From the IMG/VR virus record IMGVR_UViG_3300044470_000050, positions 1 through 20,542 of that record: a stretch of DNA of 20,542 nucleotides; one strand, given 5' to 3'. Position 1 is the stretch's first letter. Each line of letters begins with the position of its first letter. The translations under genes were made by a program, and so were the position numbers. The notes beneath the pieces are model-generated. The model had not been told where the DNA came from and did no database searches. It saw nothing but the letters and a program-made list of their open reading frames with translations. Source of the stretch: a virus. Below, piece by piece: positions 8,078 through 15,583 of the stretch.

Positions 8078-8878
8078 TTACTGTTGTCCAATTAACCATC
8101 TATCGCGCCATCTCGTTTCTAAGGTTCCCGAGCTTGGCCCACTAAACATAATATCATTATCACCGGGATTTAGGTGCGGCCATCCCGGCGCGGTTATCGT
8201 AGCCGTCGCGGGGTCGCCGTTTAAGAGCGCCGTCATAGGCACGCCGTATTCATCCATAATTAAATCGAGAATATCTCCACTACCTAAACTCCCATACCAG
8301 CTAATCGTCTCTCCCGTTGTGGTATTCATCCATGAGACATTACCGATATACGGGTTCGTTGAGACGTACCGCCATCGCGGCGATGCTTTAACGTCACCAT
8401 TAGATGTAAGTTTAAACTCCGTTGCGTCTTCTAATACGTTCGAAGAAACCACTGATTCGCTAATTGAATATGCGGGGCCGCTGCACGCAAAGTCAACTTC
8501 CATCTCAGAGATATACGGAGAAACATCTTCCTTTGATACGTTTGATTTTTGACGTAACGCCATAAAATAAGAATTCGGATACTCGTCGAATATTAGCTTC
8601 TGTTGGCCGTTAAGCGGATTAATTAACTGTGCTAACGCCGTTCTACTTGCTAGCATCGTCGAACGTTTATAATCTGGTGCGATGATTCTAAGCTCTAGAC
8701 TAATAAGCCAATCCTTTAAAATCGGTAATGTTGGGATAAGAGACGTCTGCCCTACCGGAAATTGGTCGAACGTAAAGCCATCTAACCACCACATCTTCGC
8801 GGCGATTGTCATATACGCATTATACGGTGATTGCGTTATGTCGTGTCCAGCGTAGGTAAATTTCGTTGCGTCGGTCAT
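8078..8878 (-). CDS. Distal tail protein (Dit-like)
   Basis: 266 aa, close to the usual Dit length of about 250-300. It directly follows the tape measure gene (one base apart) and precedes the tip genes, the classical siphovirus position. Dit hexamers join the tail tube to the baseplate hub. Visible features are an N-terminal strand-rich half with paired LISLELRIIAP and MEVDFACSGPAYS strands, typical of the Dit tube-like domain in which the target strand ends '...F.C..P..Y', and a C-terminal galectin-like half (residues 150-266) with PRWRYVS, DILDLIMDEYGVPM and a final PGDNDIMFSG strand. That final motif, just before the C-terminus, is common in Dit proteins ('..pG.N.i.fsg'). Start ATG at 8878. 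Confident on role from order plus motifs. Confidence 0.85.
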   Translation of the reverse strand: MTDATKFTYAGHDITQSPYNAYMTIAAKMWWLDGFTFDQFPVGQTSLIPTLPILKDWLISLELRIIAPDYKRSTMLASRTALAQLINPLNGQQKLIFDEYPNSYFMALRQKSNVSKEDVSPYISEMEVDFACSGPAYSISESVVSSNVLEDATEFKLTSNGDVKASPRWRYVSTNPYIGNVSWMNTTTGETISWYGSLGSGDILDLIMDEYGVPMTALLNGDPATATITAPGWPHLNPGDNDIMFSGPSSGTLETRWRDRWLIGQQ

Positions 8879-8879
8879 C

Positions 8880-11800
8880 TTAACCCCTCGCGTGTCCTAT
8901 TCTTCGGTTCATATCGTTAGTTCTACGGCTTAATTTTCGGCTAATGACGTCCGCTAGTTTATCCATATCATTCGCGTTACCTATCTGCGGGTTGTTTATC
9001 TGAATCGCGCCGCTATGAAGATGAACGCTTGAATCAATACTACTACTACCAACTGAACCGCCGGTGTGTAGTGGTGCGAGCGACCCACCACTTACAACTG
9101 CACCCTCTGCTAATTGTGGTAAGCTATTTATGTCGGTTCCTAGCTTATGTTTTGGTATAATATATTCCTCTTCTCCGGCTTCTCCAACAACTACGTGAAC
9201 ACCCCCCGTTCGTGGCGCGACTGCTGCACCTTCGGCGAGGTTAAACGAAACCGTTTGATTGATAACCGGAATAGTAAACGAAATCTTTGTGTTACTAAAC
9301 GCGTTCGCTAAATTACCTGCGCCGTTTTCGATAGCGCTTATAATAGCGTTAATGAAATTACTACCAATTTGCCCCCAATCTATGCTCGTAAATGCGTTAA
9401 GCACATCACCGACGATTGCTTGTATGCCGGATAAGATGTTTTGCCCTATCTGCCCCCAATTCTGTGTCGTTACCGCAGTCCACAGCTCACCCGGAATTGG
9501 TGTAAGTAAGCCCCATATCCACGTCCCTAACGTAGCCAGCGCGGTAGTGAATCCACTCCATAATTCGCCGGGAATCCCCTGTAGAAGACCCCACACCCAC
9601 GTACCTAATTGTCCTAAAGCGCTCTCTATCGCTGTCCATAGCTGATTCGCGATGCTACCCCAATCTAATGTAACTAAATAATTAAGAATCGCGAGCCCTA
9701 ACGCTTCGGCTATTTTCGGGAATATTAAGGCTAGCGCGACAGCGAGACCGCCTAACGCACCGACGAGTTTTGTTAGAACCGTTGGCGCTGCTTGTGTCGC
9801 GCCATCTACGAGGGACTTATTCATTCCGGTAGAAACCGACGTCGTAGCCGACTTGCCCCCTCCGCCGCCTCCGCCGCCGAATAAACCGGTAATTGCTTTT
9901 ACAAGCCCGTCTATAACGCTATTCCAATCAATGCCGTTTAAGAAGTTTGTTATTGTATCTGCGATGTTAGATAAACTCGAAAGACCATTTAAGATGAAAC
10001 TACCGATATTGCCAACACTTTCTTTTATCGCGACAATCATCTGCGCAGCCCAACCACCGAAATCGAAATGCTCTAGTGAATCGAGCGCACCCTGTAATCC
10101 ACTCTTTAAGTCATCGCCGAACTTAGAGAAGTTTCCACTTGTTAAGTCGCCGACAAGCTGACCAACCCATCCAACGATGCTTTCGATGGTATTAAGCACA
10201 CCACCGAGCATACTTCTAAACGTACCCGACGTAGCGGTAAGCGTCGCGAAGATGCCTATTACCGGTAGCAGCGCCCAACCGACAACGGGAACCGCAGCGG
10301 CAATACCGGTGACACTACCAAGTAGGCCACCACCACCGGCAGCGGCACCAGCACCGGCGATACCTTCGCCTATTCCGCCTACGCCGCCGAGTATTCCAGC
10401 TAACGGCCCGGGTAAAGCGCCAATTATACTACTAAATATGCCACCACTACCCGCTGCGGCCTCGACCCCTTCCGCGACGTCACCCGTTCCACCTGCTAGC
10501 TCGCCTACGTTACCGCTCGCGTCTTGAATTAATCCGTCGAACTTAGAACCCTCATTCGACATATTCTCAATTTCGCTAGTCGAGCCTTTCGCGTTTTGAG
10601 TAAGTTTATCGAAACAAGCAGGGTCAACGGGGCATTTCTTACTCGCACCGGCGTTTTCCATTTCGCTTGCTGCACCGGCCGCTTTACCGCTACTACCCCC
10701 GCCTAAACCGACCATTCCCTTAAGTTTAGTAGCTATATCATCAAGACCGGCACCCTTTAGACTAGTGATACTTTTAATAACGTTACCAATATCGATGTTA
10801 AACATCTTAAGCGCAAGACCAGCGGCGGCTACACCACCGGCAATTAACCCAATGGCTAACATTCCCGCTTGTATCGGCATAGGTAGCGCCGCGAAGCCTT
10901 TTGCTAATAAACCGATAAAATCGATTACCGGTGTTAATTCGGTAATGAAGTTTTTAAGAATTGTAAGAATAGAAGTACCAAGCGGTGCAAATGCTTCCGT
11001 TAATTTATTTTTAAGCTCCGTTAGCGACTCCCCAAACGTCTCATTTGCTGTTCCCGCTTTTTGAGTCGCCCCTGCGCTATTCTGAAGTGAGTCTATGAAA
11101 CCCTGATTAGTAATTGTTCCCGACTTCGCCGCTGCGGTGAAGTTATCTACATTCTTACCGAGAAGCTTTAACTCGTCTGTACTATAGTTACCGGTCTGGG
11201 CGTCTTTTAAGAGGTTATTCCAAAAAGTTGTCTGACTCTCTCCGGCCTTTTGTGCGGCGGGTGCGATTCCCTGTAATATAGAGGTTAACTGTCGCGCTGG
11301 TATCCCGGCCTGCGTAAATCCAGAAAGTGCCGCTACTTGTGCAGGAATAGACATACCCATCGCAGTCATCGACGCGGTAGCTTTATCGAACGCGGGACCC
11401 CAATCTTGAATTCCTTTTCCGGTCTTCTGAAAGGCGACCGTTGACATATCGGATAGCTGAGTCGTCGTTATAAGTGGCTCGTGCATTGCAGCAAGCCCTT
11501 TATTCGCGCCGATTAACCCGGATGTGAAGGCGTCGGTATCGCTCGCAGCGTCTGTTTTGGTAGCAATACCATACTCAATAATGTTCTGTGTAGCGTCTGT
11601 TAACGCTTGACCCTGCAAGCCTAACGCATTATTTACTTTATCTACAACCGTAGCAACGGTGCTCGCTGATGCCGGAACATTAGCATATACCTGATTCCAC
11701 GTACCTTCTAACGCTTGAAGCTGAGTACCCTGCAAGCCCGTAGCTTTCGCCATCTGACTATACGCATCCTCTACCGTCGAACCGGCCTTCAACGCGAAGC

Positions 11801-12218
11801 CAATAACGGCAACGGTGGCAAGGCCTATACCAGCCGCGCCTAACGTACCCGCGCTTGAAAGAGCACTACCGAGACCACCGGCTTCGGTGCTCGCGTCAGC
11901 CATTCCAGCTTTTGCGTCGTTAGCGGCCGATTCTGTGTCCTTTAAACCACCAGAGGCAGCGGTAGCGCCAACCCCCGCGCTTTCTAATCCGGTTCCTAAC
12001 TCCGTCGACGACGTAGCGGCGTCATCCATTCCCGACGATAAACCCGCTGTAGAGGCTTCTGCTTCACCGGCACCAGCAGCGAAACCTGCGGAACTAGCAC
12101 CGGCAGCATCCATCTCACCACCGAACGCTTCAGTAGACTCGCTACCTTCAGCTAGAGCGGCCTTTAAGCCGTCTGCATTTCCGGTGATAAGAACCATTAA
12201 TTCGCCGAGACTTGGCAT
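8880..12218 (-). CDS. Tape measure protein (1112 aa)
   Basis: Sets tail length and occupies the tail lumen. The N-terminal 120 residues are Ala/Gly/Ser/Glu-rich, followed by hydrophobic stretches at about 128-146, 443-472, 630-662 and 813-850. A TP901-like core spans about 150-420. A Gly8 run at 781-788 and W-rich repeats (DWGSIANQLWTAI, NWGQIGQNILSGI, DWGQIGSNFINAI; also two copies of LGT-W-x-WGLL-x-x-IPGELW) occupy 763-965. The C-terminus has VVVGEAGEEEYIIPKHKL near 1009-1026, a hallmark of tape measures. A CPVDPAC motif at 529-535 is odd. At about 1.5 angstrom per residue the tail would be near 165 nm. ATG at 12218 follows GAGAGG. Upstream are the tail chaperone and H1-like genes; Dit follows by one base. 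Confidence 0.95.
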   Translation of the reverse strand: MPSLGELMVLITGNADGLKAALAEGSESTEAFGGEMDAAGASSAGFAAGAGEAEASTAGLSSGMDDAATSSTELGTGLESAGVGATAASGGLKDTESAANDAKAGMADASTEAGGLGSALSSAGTLGAAGIGLATVAVIGFALKAGSTVEDAYSQMAKATGLQGTQLQALEGTWNQVYANVPASASTVATVVDKVNNALGLQGQALTDATQNIIEYGIATKTDAASDTDAFTSGLIGANKGLAAMHEPLITTTQLSDMSTVAFQKTGKGIQDWGPAFDKATASMTAMGMSIPAQVAALSGFTQAGIPARQLTSILQGIAPAAQKAGESQTTFWNNLLKDAQTGNYSTDELKLLGKNVDNFTAAAKSGTITNQGFIDSLQNSAGATQKAGTANETFGESLTELKNKLTEAFAPLGTSILTILKNFITELTPVIDFIGLLAKGFAALPMPIQAGMLAIGLIAGGVAAAGLALKMFNIDIGNVIKSITSLKGAGLDDIATKLKGMVGLGGGSSGKAAGAASEMENAGASKKCPVDPACFDKLTQNAKGSTSEIENMSNEGSKFDGLIQDASGNVGELAGGTGDVAEGVEAAAGSGGIFSSIIGALPGPLAGILGGVGGIGEGIAGAGAAAGGGGLLGSVTGIAAAVPVVGWALLPVIGIFATLTATSGTFRSMLGGVLNTIESIVGWVGQLVGDLTSGNFSKFGDDLKSGLQGALDSLEHFDFGGWAAQMIVAIKESVGNIGSFILNGLSSLSNIADTITNFLNGIDWNSVIDGLVKAITGLFGGGGGGGGKSATTSVSTGMNKSLVDGATQAAPTVLTKLVGALGGLAVALALIFPKIAEALGLAILNYLVTLDWGSIANQLWTAIESALGQLGTWVWGLLQGIPGELWSGFTTALATLGTWIWGLLTPIPGELWTAVTTQNWGQIGQNILSGIQAIVGDVLNAFTSIDWGQIGSNFINAIISAIENGAGNLANAFSNTKISFTIPVINQTVSFNLAEGAAVAPRTGGVHVVVGEAGEEEYIIPKHKLGTDINSLPQLAEGAVVSGGSLAPLHTGGSVGSSSIDSSVHLHSGAIQINNPQIGNANDMDKLADVISRKLSRRTNDMNRRIGHARG

Positions 12219-12231
12219 GTTATTCCTCTCT

Positions 12232-12606
12232 CTACATATAGCCGCTTAGTATCGCGGATTTTTTCGCGCCTTTTGCCGATGTTTGCGTGCTCTTTTCGAC
12301 TAAGCCTTTGGGGTTTTTCGTCGTCGATTTAGCTTTTACTTTTATTGTTAGATGTACCGTGTTCGAAGATTTACCGCTTTTACTTGACAGGTGCGTTGTT
12401 TTTGATTTCGCTTTATGTGTCGCGACTTTTTTCGTTGTGTGAAGCGCTGTGGTGCTCTTTTTCTTCGAAGTAGATTTTACCTTATGGTGCGCGGCTTTCG
12501 TTGTTTTATGGTGCTTCGCAGTAGTTTTCGCTGTAGCTTTCGCGTGTTTACTCGCGGTTTTATGCGCTTTAGCGTGCGCTTTTGCCTTACTTTTAGCTTT
12601 AACCAC
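12232..12606 (-). CDS. Histone H1-tail-like lysine-rich basic protein
   Basis: 124 aa from GTG at 12606, with AGGT six bases upstream, just after the stop of the tail chaperone extension; it ends 13 bases before the tape measure start. By my count it has 33 lysines and 11 histidines, a single Glu, and no Asp, Arg, Trp, Cys or Phe; the rest is mainly Ala, Ser and Thr. Motifs such as KAKSKAKAHAKAHK and STSKKKSTTALHTTKK resemble histone H1 C-terminal tails and bacterial H1-like proteins. Residues 85-95 (VHLTIKVKAK) may form a strand. It is probably disordered and nucleic-acid or polyanion binding. It lies where most siphoviruses have nothing between chaperone and tape measure, so a role in tape measure chaperoning, tail-lumen charge or DNA passage is possible. 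No function is assigned. Confidence 0.75.
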   Translation of the reverse strand: MVKAKSKAKAHAKAHKTASKHAKATAKTTAKHHKTTKAAHHKVKSTSKKKSTTALHTTKKVATHKAKSKTTHLSSKSGKSSNTVHLTIKVKAKSTTKNPKGLVEKSTQTSAKGAKKSAILSGYM

Positions 12607-12614
12607 GTCGTTAC

Positions 12615-13136
12615 CTAGTCGGGAAAGTTACACCATTCTTTCGGCGCTCTTCCAAAGATTCGTGCGCCGGGTGCGTCTAATTGCGAAGCGACTTCGGCGT
12701 TTACTGCATTTACCTGTAACTCGGCAAGTTCTTCGGGCGTTAATTCTTCCTTTTTCTTACCGGCGGTTAGAAGGTATTTCTGCGTTATCTCGTCGATGCT
12801 TTTGTTCGGGGGCGTCGTTGGTTTTTTCTTATTACCTTTTTTAAGCCCCTTTGACTTCTCTCGCCACGTCTTAGAAAGTTTCTCGCTTTGTATCTCGTCT
12901 TCTTCAGCCCAATTAAGTAAGTCTCTTACTTTTATTATCGGGTCTTTCTTATCTCTCCACGCGTTGAGGATATTCGCGACTTTCCACGCTTCGCGGTACT
13001 CAGTTTCTTTTCGCCTAAACACGTAGCCATCATAAAGCAACTGAAATTCAAACGGGCAAAGCGCCCAAAACTCTTTAGGCGTTAGGTTAAGCGGTCCCGT
13101 TGCGATTGTTAGAAGCGCTTTAAAGTCGAACTCTAG
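12615..13136 (-). CDS. Tail assembly chaperone, -1 frameshift extension (gpT-like part of gpGT)
   Basis: This frame has no ATG at its head. From the slippery site at 13136-13142 it is open without stops, giving L-E-F-D-F-K-A-L-L-T..., then LTPKEFWALCPFEFQLLYDG, continuing for 173 codons to TAG at 12615. The 'EFW.L.P.EF..L..G' segment is typical of the second half of siphovirus tail chaperones. A TTG start at 13040 is formally possible but would cut through this conserved segment. The later part is charged and lysine-rich (KSKGLKKGNKKK). Fused to the upstream 150 residues it would give a 323-residue product. In lambda and relatives gpG and gpGT bind the tape measure before tube assembly. The H1-like gene starts nine bases downstream. 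Confidence 0.8.
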   Translation of the reverse strand, partial: LEFDFKALLTIATGPLNLTPKEFWALCPFEFQLLYDGYVFRRKETEYREAWKVANILNAWRDKKDPIIKVRDLLNWAEEDEIQSEKLSKTWREKSKGLKKGNKKKPTTPPNKSIDEITQKYLLTAGKKKEELTPEELAELQVNAVNAEVASQLDAPGARIFGRAPKEWCNFPD

Positions 13137-13585
13137 TTTTTTGGGTCTATTCGCTCTCCCGAATCTGTTTCTTTACCACTTACGGCAATAGCCCGTACTC
13201 TCATATTTTTAACGTCGGCTGCTGCATCGCCTTCGAACCAATCTTCCATTATAAGACTCGCGGCCTCGATTACTTTAGGTAGAATCTTAAAGAATTTCTC
13301 GTGCTCAAGAATATCGCCAGCTATGTTAGCCGTTATGCCGGGGAATTGATGCCGAAGTCCTTCAGCGAGAAGAATTCTTAAATCGTCGGTAGTTATCGTC
13401 GAAGGATTAGTCATTAGCAGCATCATACTCGCGCCGCCGGATTTCTTTAGTTGTCTATCCGCTATAGCGATTTGATTATAGCTAAATTTTAGATAAATCG
13501 GGTCGTCTTTTGGTAGGTCTAGAAACTGTCGTTCTTTGTCGATTTCTATCTCAACAAAGCCACTCATCGGGTTCTGTAAGGTCAT
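13133..13585 (-). CDS. Tail assembly chaperone, short form (gpG-like)
   Basis: 150 aa from ATG at 13585 to TAG at 13133. Residues 10-50 contain FVEIEIDKERQFLDLP and YLKFSYNQIAIADRQL, a strand followed by a helix that begins as in chaperones of HK97/GTA type; the middle (TTDDLRILLAEGLRHQFPGIT, residues 65-86) resembles the 'lr.lL..gLr' part of such proteins. The C-terminus ends on a -1 slippery sequence. In known phages many copies of this form coat the tape measure together with a few of the long form. A GGGAG motif lies 13 bases before the ATG, rather far. A hairpin with a T-tract precedes the gene, so it may be regulated apart from the tube gene. Confidence 0.8.
   Translation of the reverse strand: MTLQNPMSGFVEIEIDKERQFLDLPKDDPIYLKFSYNQIAIADRQLKKSGGASMMLLMTNPSTITTDDLRILLAEGLRHQFPGITANIAGDILEHEKFFKILPKVIEAASLIMEDWFEGDAAADVKNMRVRAIAVSGKETDSGERIDPKN
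13136..13142 (-). promoter_or_regulatory. Programmed -1 ribosomal frameshift site (A_AAA_AAC)
   Basis: On the minus strand the upstream frame reads CCA AAA AAC TAG, so A_AAA_AAC fits the X_XXY_YYZ rule exactly and is followed at once by the zero-frame stop. Slipping back one base gives CTA GAG TTC and enters the open frame that continues to 12615; the distance to 13040 is 96 bases, confirming the same frame. This position, at the end of the gene before the tape measure, is where tail chaperone frameshifts are conserved. Confidence 0.85.
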
Positions 13586-13608
13586 TTTAAGTTTTTTTCT
13601 CCCATTTT

Positions 13609-13657
13609 AAAAAAATTCATCGTTACTCATCGAGACTTATCTAAGTCACTCGTAACG
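13609..13657 (-). terminator. Candidate hairpin plus T-tract before the tail chaperone gene
   Basis: In the gap after the 133-aa gene, the minus-strand transcript can pair CGTTAC with GTAACG and, inside, GACTT with AAGTC around an AGAT loop, with unpaired bases between the two stems. Seven T residues follow five bases after the outer stem. This resembles a weak intrinsic terminator or attenuator that would reduce transcription from the abundant tube genes into the chaperone and tape measure genes. The bulges make it uncertain. Confidence 0.4.
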
Positions 13658-13671
13658 ACTTCGTAATTTAT

Positions 13672-14073
13672 TTACTCGGGCATTGGCGAGAACGGATACG
13701 GTAGCTGGAAGACTGAAATCTTCGGGCTTCCCGTTACGTCACCGGAATACGTTATGAGCGCAGTACCAGTAAACCATTCAACCGGGAATGGGCCGAGCAT
13801 CCGGCCTAAACTTGGGCCAATATTAGCGACAACATCGTGGTCGAAGCCGTGGTCACACGCACTCTGGTCGTTTATCGTCACGATAAGCGCCCCTGACGAG
13901 ACGCCGTTCGTGATATAGATAAACTCGTGACCTGTGTTCGGAAAACTATCTCCTACACTCGCGCCGGTATGGCACGCGTTTGATAGCGTAGGCGCAAGCC
14001 CTATAGTCGTTGGGTCTGATTTCCACGTAGTGTTTATCGCCTGTACTGTGTTAGTGGTGTAAGTTACAGTCAC
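13672..14073 (-). CDS. Small virion protein with NTG-x-E / GPFPVxW motif (133 aa)
   Basis: Starts at GTG 14073 with AGGTGGTG seven bases upstream, just after the tail tube gene. It is strand-rich: residues 44-58 contain FPNTGHEFIYITNG, then ALIVTINDQSACDHGFDHD, a GRMLGPFPVEWF segment at about 88-102, and a final ALITYSG...ISVFQL strand pair. Small beta-sandwich proteins with this layout (polar NTG strand, 'GPFP' turn, closing strands) recur in phage structural operons and are usually thought to be decoration or minor tail proteins. The C-terminal domain of the 837-aa protein (17065-16859) has the same motif order, suggesting a shared fold. The exact virion location is unknown. Confidence 0.65.
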   Translation of the reverse strand: MTVTYTTNTVQAINTTWKSDPTTIGLAPTLSNACHTGASVGDSFPNTGHEFIYITNGVSSGALIVTINDQSACDHGFDHDVVANIGPSLGRMLGPFPVEWFTGTALITYSGDVTGSPKISVFQLPYPFSPMPE

Positions 14074-14090
14074 GTTTTTTCACCACCTGA

Positions 14091-14597
14091 CTATGTTCCC
14101 GTGTCTGTTGCGAGGTCGATTGAACCGCTGCCGGTAAAGGTAATCGTCATCTTACCCATCTTAGCGTCGTCCATCTGATAATCGACTTTAAACGCTACGA
14201 GGCCGACCATATGTGCCTGTGTGCTCGGGGTAACGCCCTGTATATCCTCTTGAATTCTCCACCCAATTCTTACTATTGGCCCGGGTGCGCCACCAATAGG
14301 TGCAGCCTGACCGACTGAAAGAATAACGTTTCGAACCATCTGTTGACCTGCGTCGTCGTCGAGGAAGTCGGTATCGAAACTGCCGTTCCACTTGTATCGA
14401 GTTGGGTAATAAACAATTGCGTCACTGTCTTTTGTTGTATAATCCTCGAGTTGTGGGTCTATTGTCCACTTACCGGACAACTCACCTCCAACTATCGTCC
14501 ACGACGGGATTCCGGTATTGGAACCGCTCGTGTCGATGAAGAACCTAGTAAAGCGCCCGTTTAAGAACCCAGACGCAGTACTCTTACTAATTGCCAT
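14091..14597 (-). CDS. Major tail tube protein
   Basis: 168 aa, within the range of siphovirus tube proteins, from ATG at 14597 with AGGAGA nine bases upstream, the strongest ribosome site in this stretch and fitting a highly expressed protein. The sequence is beta-rich throughout: FLNGRFTRFFID, WTIVGGELSGKWTIDPQLED, RYKWNGSFDTDF, IVRIGWRIQED, and a closing AFKVDYQMDDAKMGKMTITFTGSG. That last region, where a strand ends in 'K...tf.g.G', is typical of tail tube monomers. It lies after the tail terminator genes and before the chaperone and tape measure, the classical order. Monomers would stack as hexameric rings around the tape measure. No C-terminal Ig-like decoration domain is present. Confidence 0.8.
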   Translation of the reverse strand: MAISKSTASGFLNGRFTRFFIDTSGSNTGIPSWTIVGGELSGKWTIDPQLEDYTTKDSDAIVYYPTRYKWNGSFDTDFLDDDAGQQMVRNVILSVGQAAPIGGAPGPIVRIGWRIQEDIQGVTPSTQAHMVGLVAFKVDYQMDDAKMGKMTITFTGSGSIDLATDTGT

Positions 14598-14615
14598 AAT
14601 ATCTTCTCCTAAATT

Positions 14616-15080
14616 TTATTTTTTGACTGCGCGTGTGACGGTAAGGCATAACGTCACGTAGCGCGAGCCGCCTTCGCTATGTTCAGTATGTCGTGAAAAA
14701 GTGATTTTAACGCGTTTAGAGCCCACGTTATGCTCGCCGTTTATGACGCCGAGAACTCGCTGAGAGAATCCTCTCGCGCGCCCTAAACTTCCATAGCCTT
14801 TTTCTACGAAACAATGAATCTTAATTTCGGTGTTTGCTATGTCGTCAAACGATAGCCCACACTCGCCGAAAGTATCACCTATTTCTACATAAGGAAACTT
14901 AGGTTCTTTCGGGTTAACTATGATATTAACACTTGTTAATTGGTCACAGAGGACTTTTGCTAATTCGCGCACCGTATTAGCGCGCTCTTTAGACCGCTTC
15001 TCTGCTGGTAATGTCTCGATACTTGCCTTTTCCTTAACCGAGAACGTTACCTTTTCTTTTGCTTCTGATTTTTCTTCCAT
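14616..15080 (-). CDS. Tail terminator/completion-like protein (154 aa)
   Basis: ATG at 15080 with GAGGT five bases upstream. The first 35 residues are charged and lysine/glutamate-rich and look disordered. After that comes VRELAKVLCDQLTSVNIIV, PYVEIGDTFGE, EIKIHCFVEKGYGSLGRARG, VLGVINGE and a closing SRYVTLCLTVTRAVKK strand. This helix, PYV strand, strand with 'I.cfv', helix, closing strand order matches the tail terminator fold of the DUF3168 protein encoded just upstream. Two adjacent proteins of this type would be unusual; the second may be a tail completion or neck-tail adaptor protein. The assignment rests on secondary-structure pattern only. Confidence 0.5.
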   Translation of the reverse strand: MEEKSEAKEKVTFSVKEKASIETLPAEKRSKERANTVRELAKVLCDQLTSVNIIVNPKEPKFPYVEIGDTFGECGLSFDDIANTEIKIHCFVEKGYGSLGRARGFSQRVLGVINGEHNVGSKRVKITFSRHTEHSEGGSRYVTLCLTVTRAVKK

Positions 15081-15091
15081 TATAACCTCGA

Positions 15092-15583
15092 TTAACTTAC
15101 TTGTACGACCTGCACGTTACACGTGAGAACGTCGTGTTCTGCTTCTTTCGCACCCCAAACGCTCACGTCTTCGCCGCGCACGCCTATCTCAAATACACCC
15201 ACCATAAACGGACTCTCTTCGGGAAACTGAAGTGTCGGTGGGACACTCGCCCACGCACTCGAGAGCGCAAAGATAACATCGTTCATAAGTTCGGAAACTT
15301 GTTTCTTACCGCCGTAGTGTGTGAAGCAGTCTATTTCAACGAGATAATTATCAATGAACAAATCTTTCGTTTGTTTTTCTTTATCGATGTTAATTGCCGC
15401 CTTACCTATCGCCACGTAGGGTCTCTTTGCCTCGGGCGGTACGGTATCAAAAATTCTAGCTTTTACGTCGTTACCGTGCTCATCTTCGTATTCTGTTTCG
15501 GTAAGCGTTGGGTCGCTTGTAAGCACGTTATATAATAATAACCGTAACTCGTATCCAGCGTGGCGTTTAATTAGAATACTCAT
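15092..15583 (-). CDS. Tail terminator/completion protein, DUF3168-like
   Basis: 163 aa. The ATG at 15583 overlaps the stop of the gp10-like gene in an ATGA, implying translational coupling. The family pattern is clear: an N-terminal helix (GYELRLLLYNVLTSDPTL), a RIFDTVPPEAKRPYVAIGKA segment where the PYV strand follows a Pro-rich turn, FIDNYLVEIDCFTHYGGKKQ, a helix (VSELMNDVIFAL) and a final HDVLTCNVQVVQV strand. Tail terminators of this fold cap the tail tube as a hexamer and attach it to the head. The position after head closure and gp10-like genes and before the tube gene agrees. Confidence 0.8.
   Translation of the reverse strand: MSILIKRHAGYELRLLLYNVLTSDPTLTETEYEDEHGNDVKARIFDTVPPEAKRPYVAIGKAAINIDKEKQTKDLFIDNYLVEIDCFTHYGGKKQVSELMNDVIFALSSAWASVPPTLQFPEESPFMVGVFEIGVRGEDVSVWGAKEAEHDVLTCNVQVVQVS

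Noticed and set aside
9855-9880. GC-rich simple repeat as a regulatory site
   Set aside because: It encodes the Gly8 linker of the tape measure in frame and needs no other explanation.
12615-13040. TTG at 13040 as an independent start for the second chaperone frame
   Set aside because: The frame is open upstream to the slippery site, and the conserved EFWALCPFEF segment lies before the TTG, so frameshifting explains it better.
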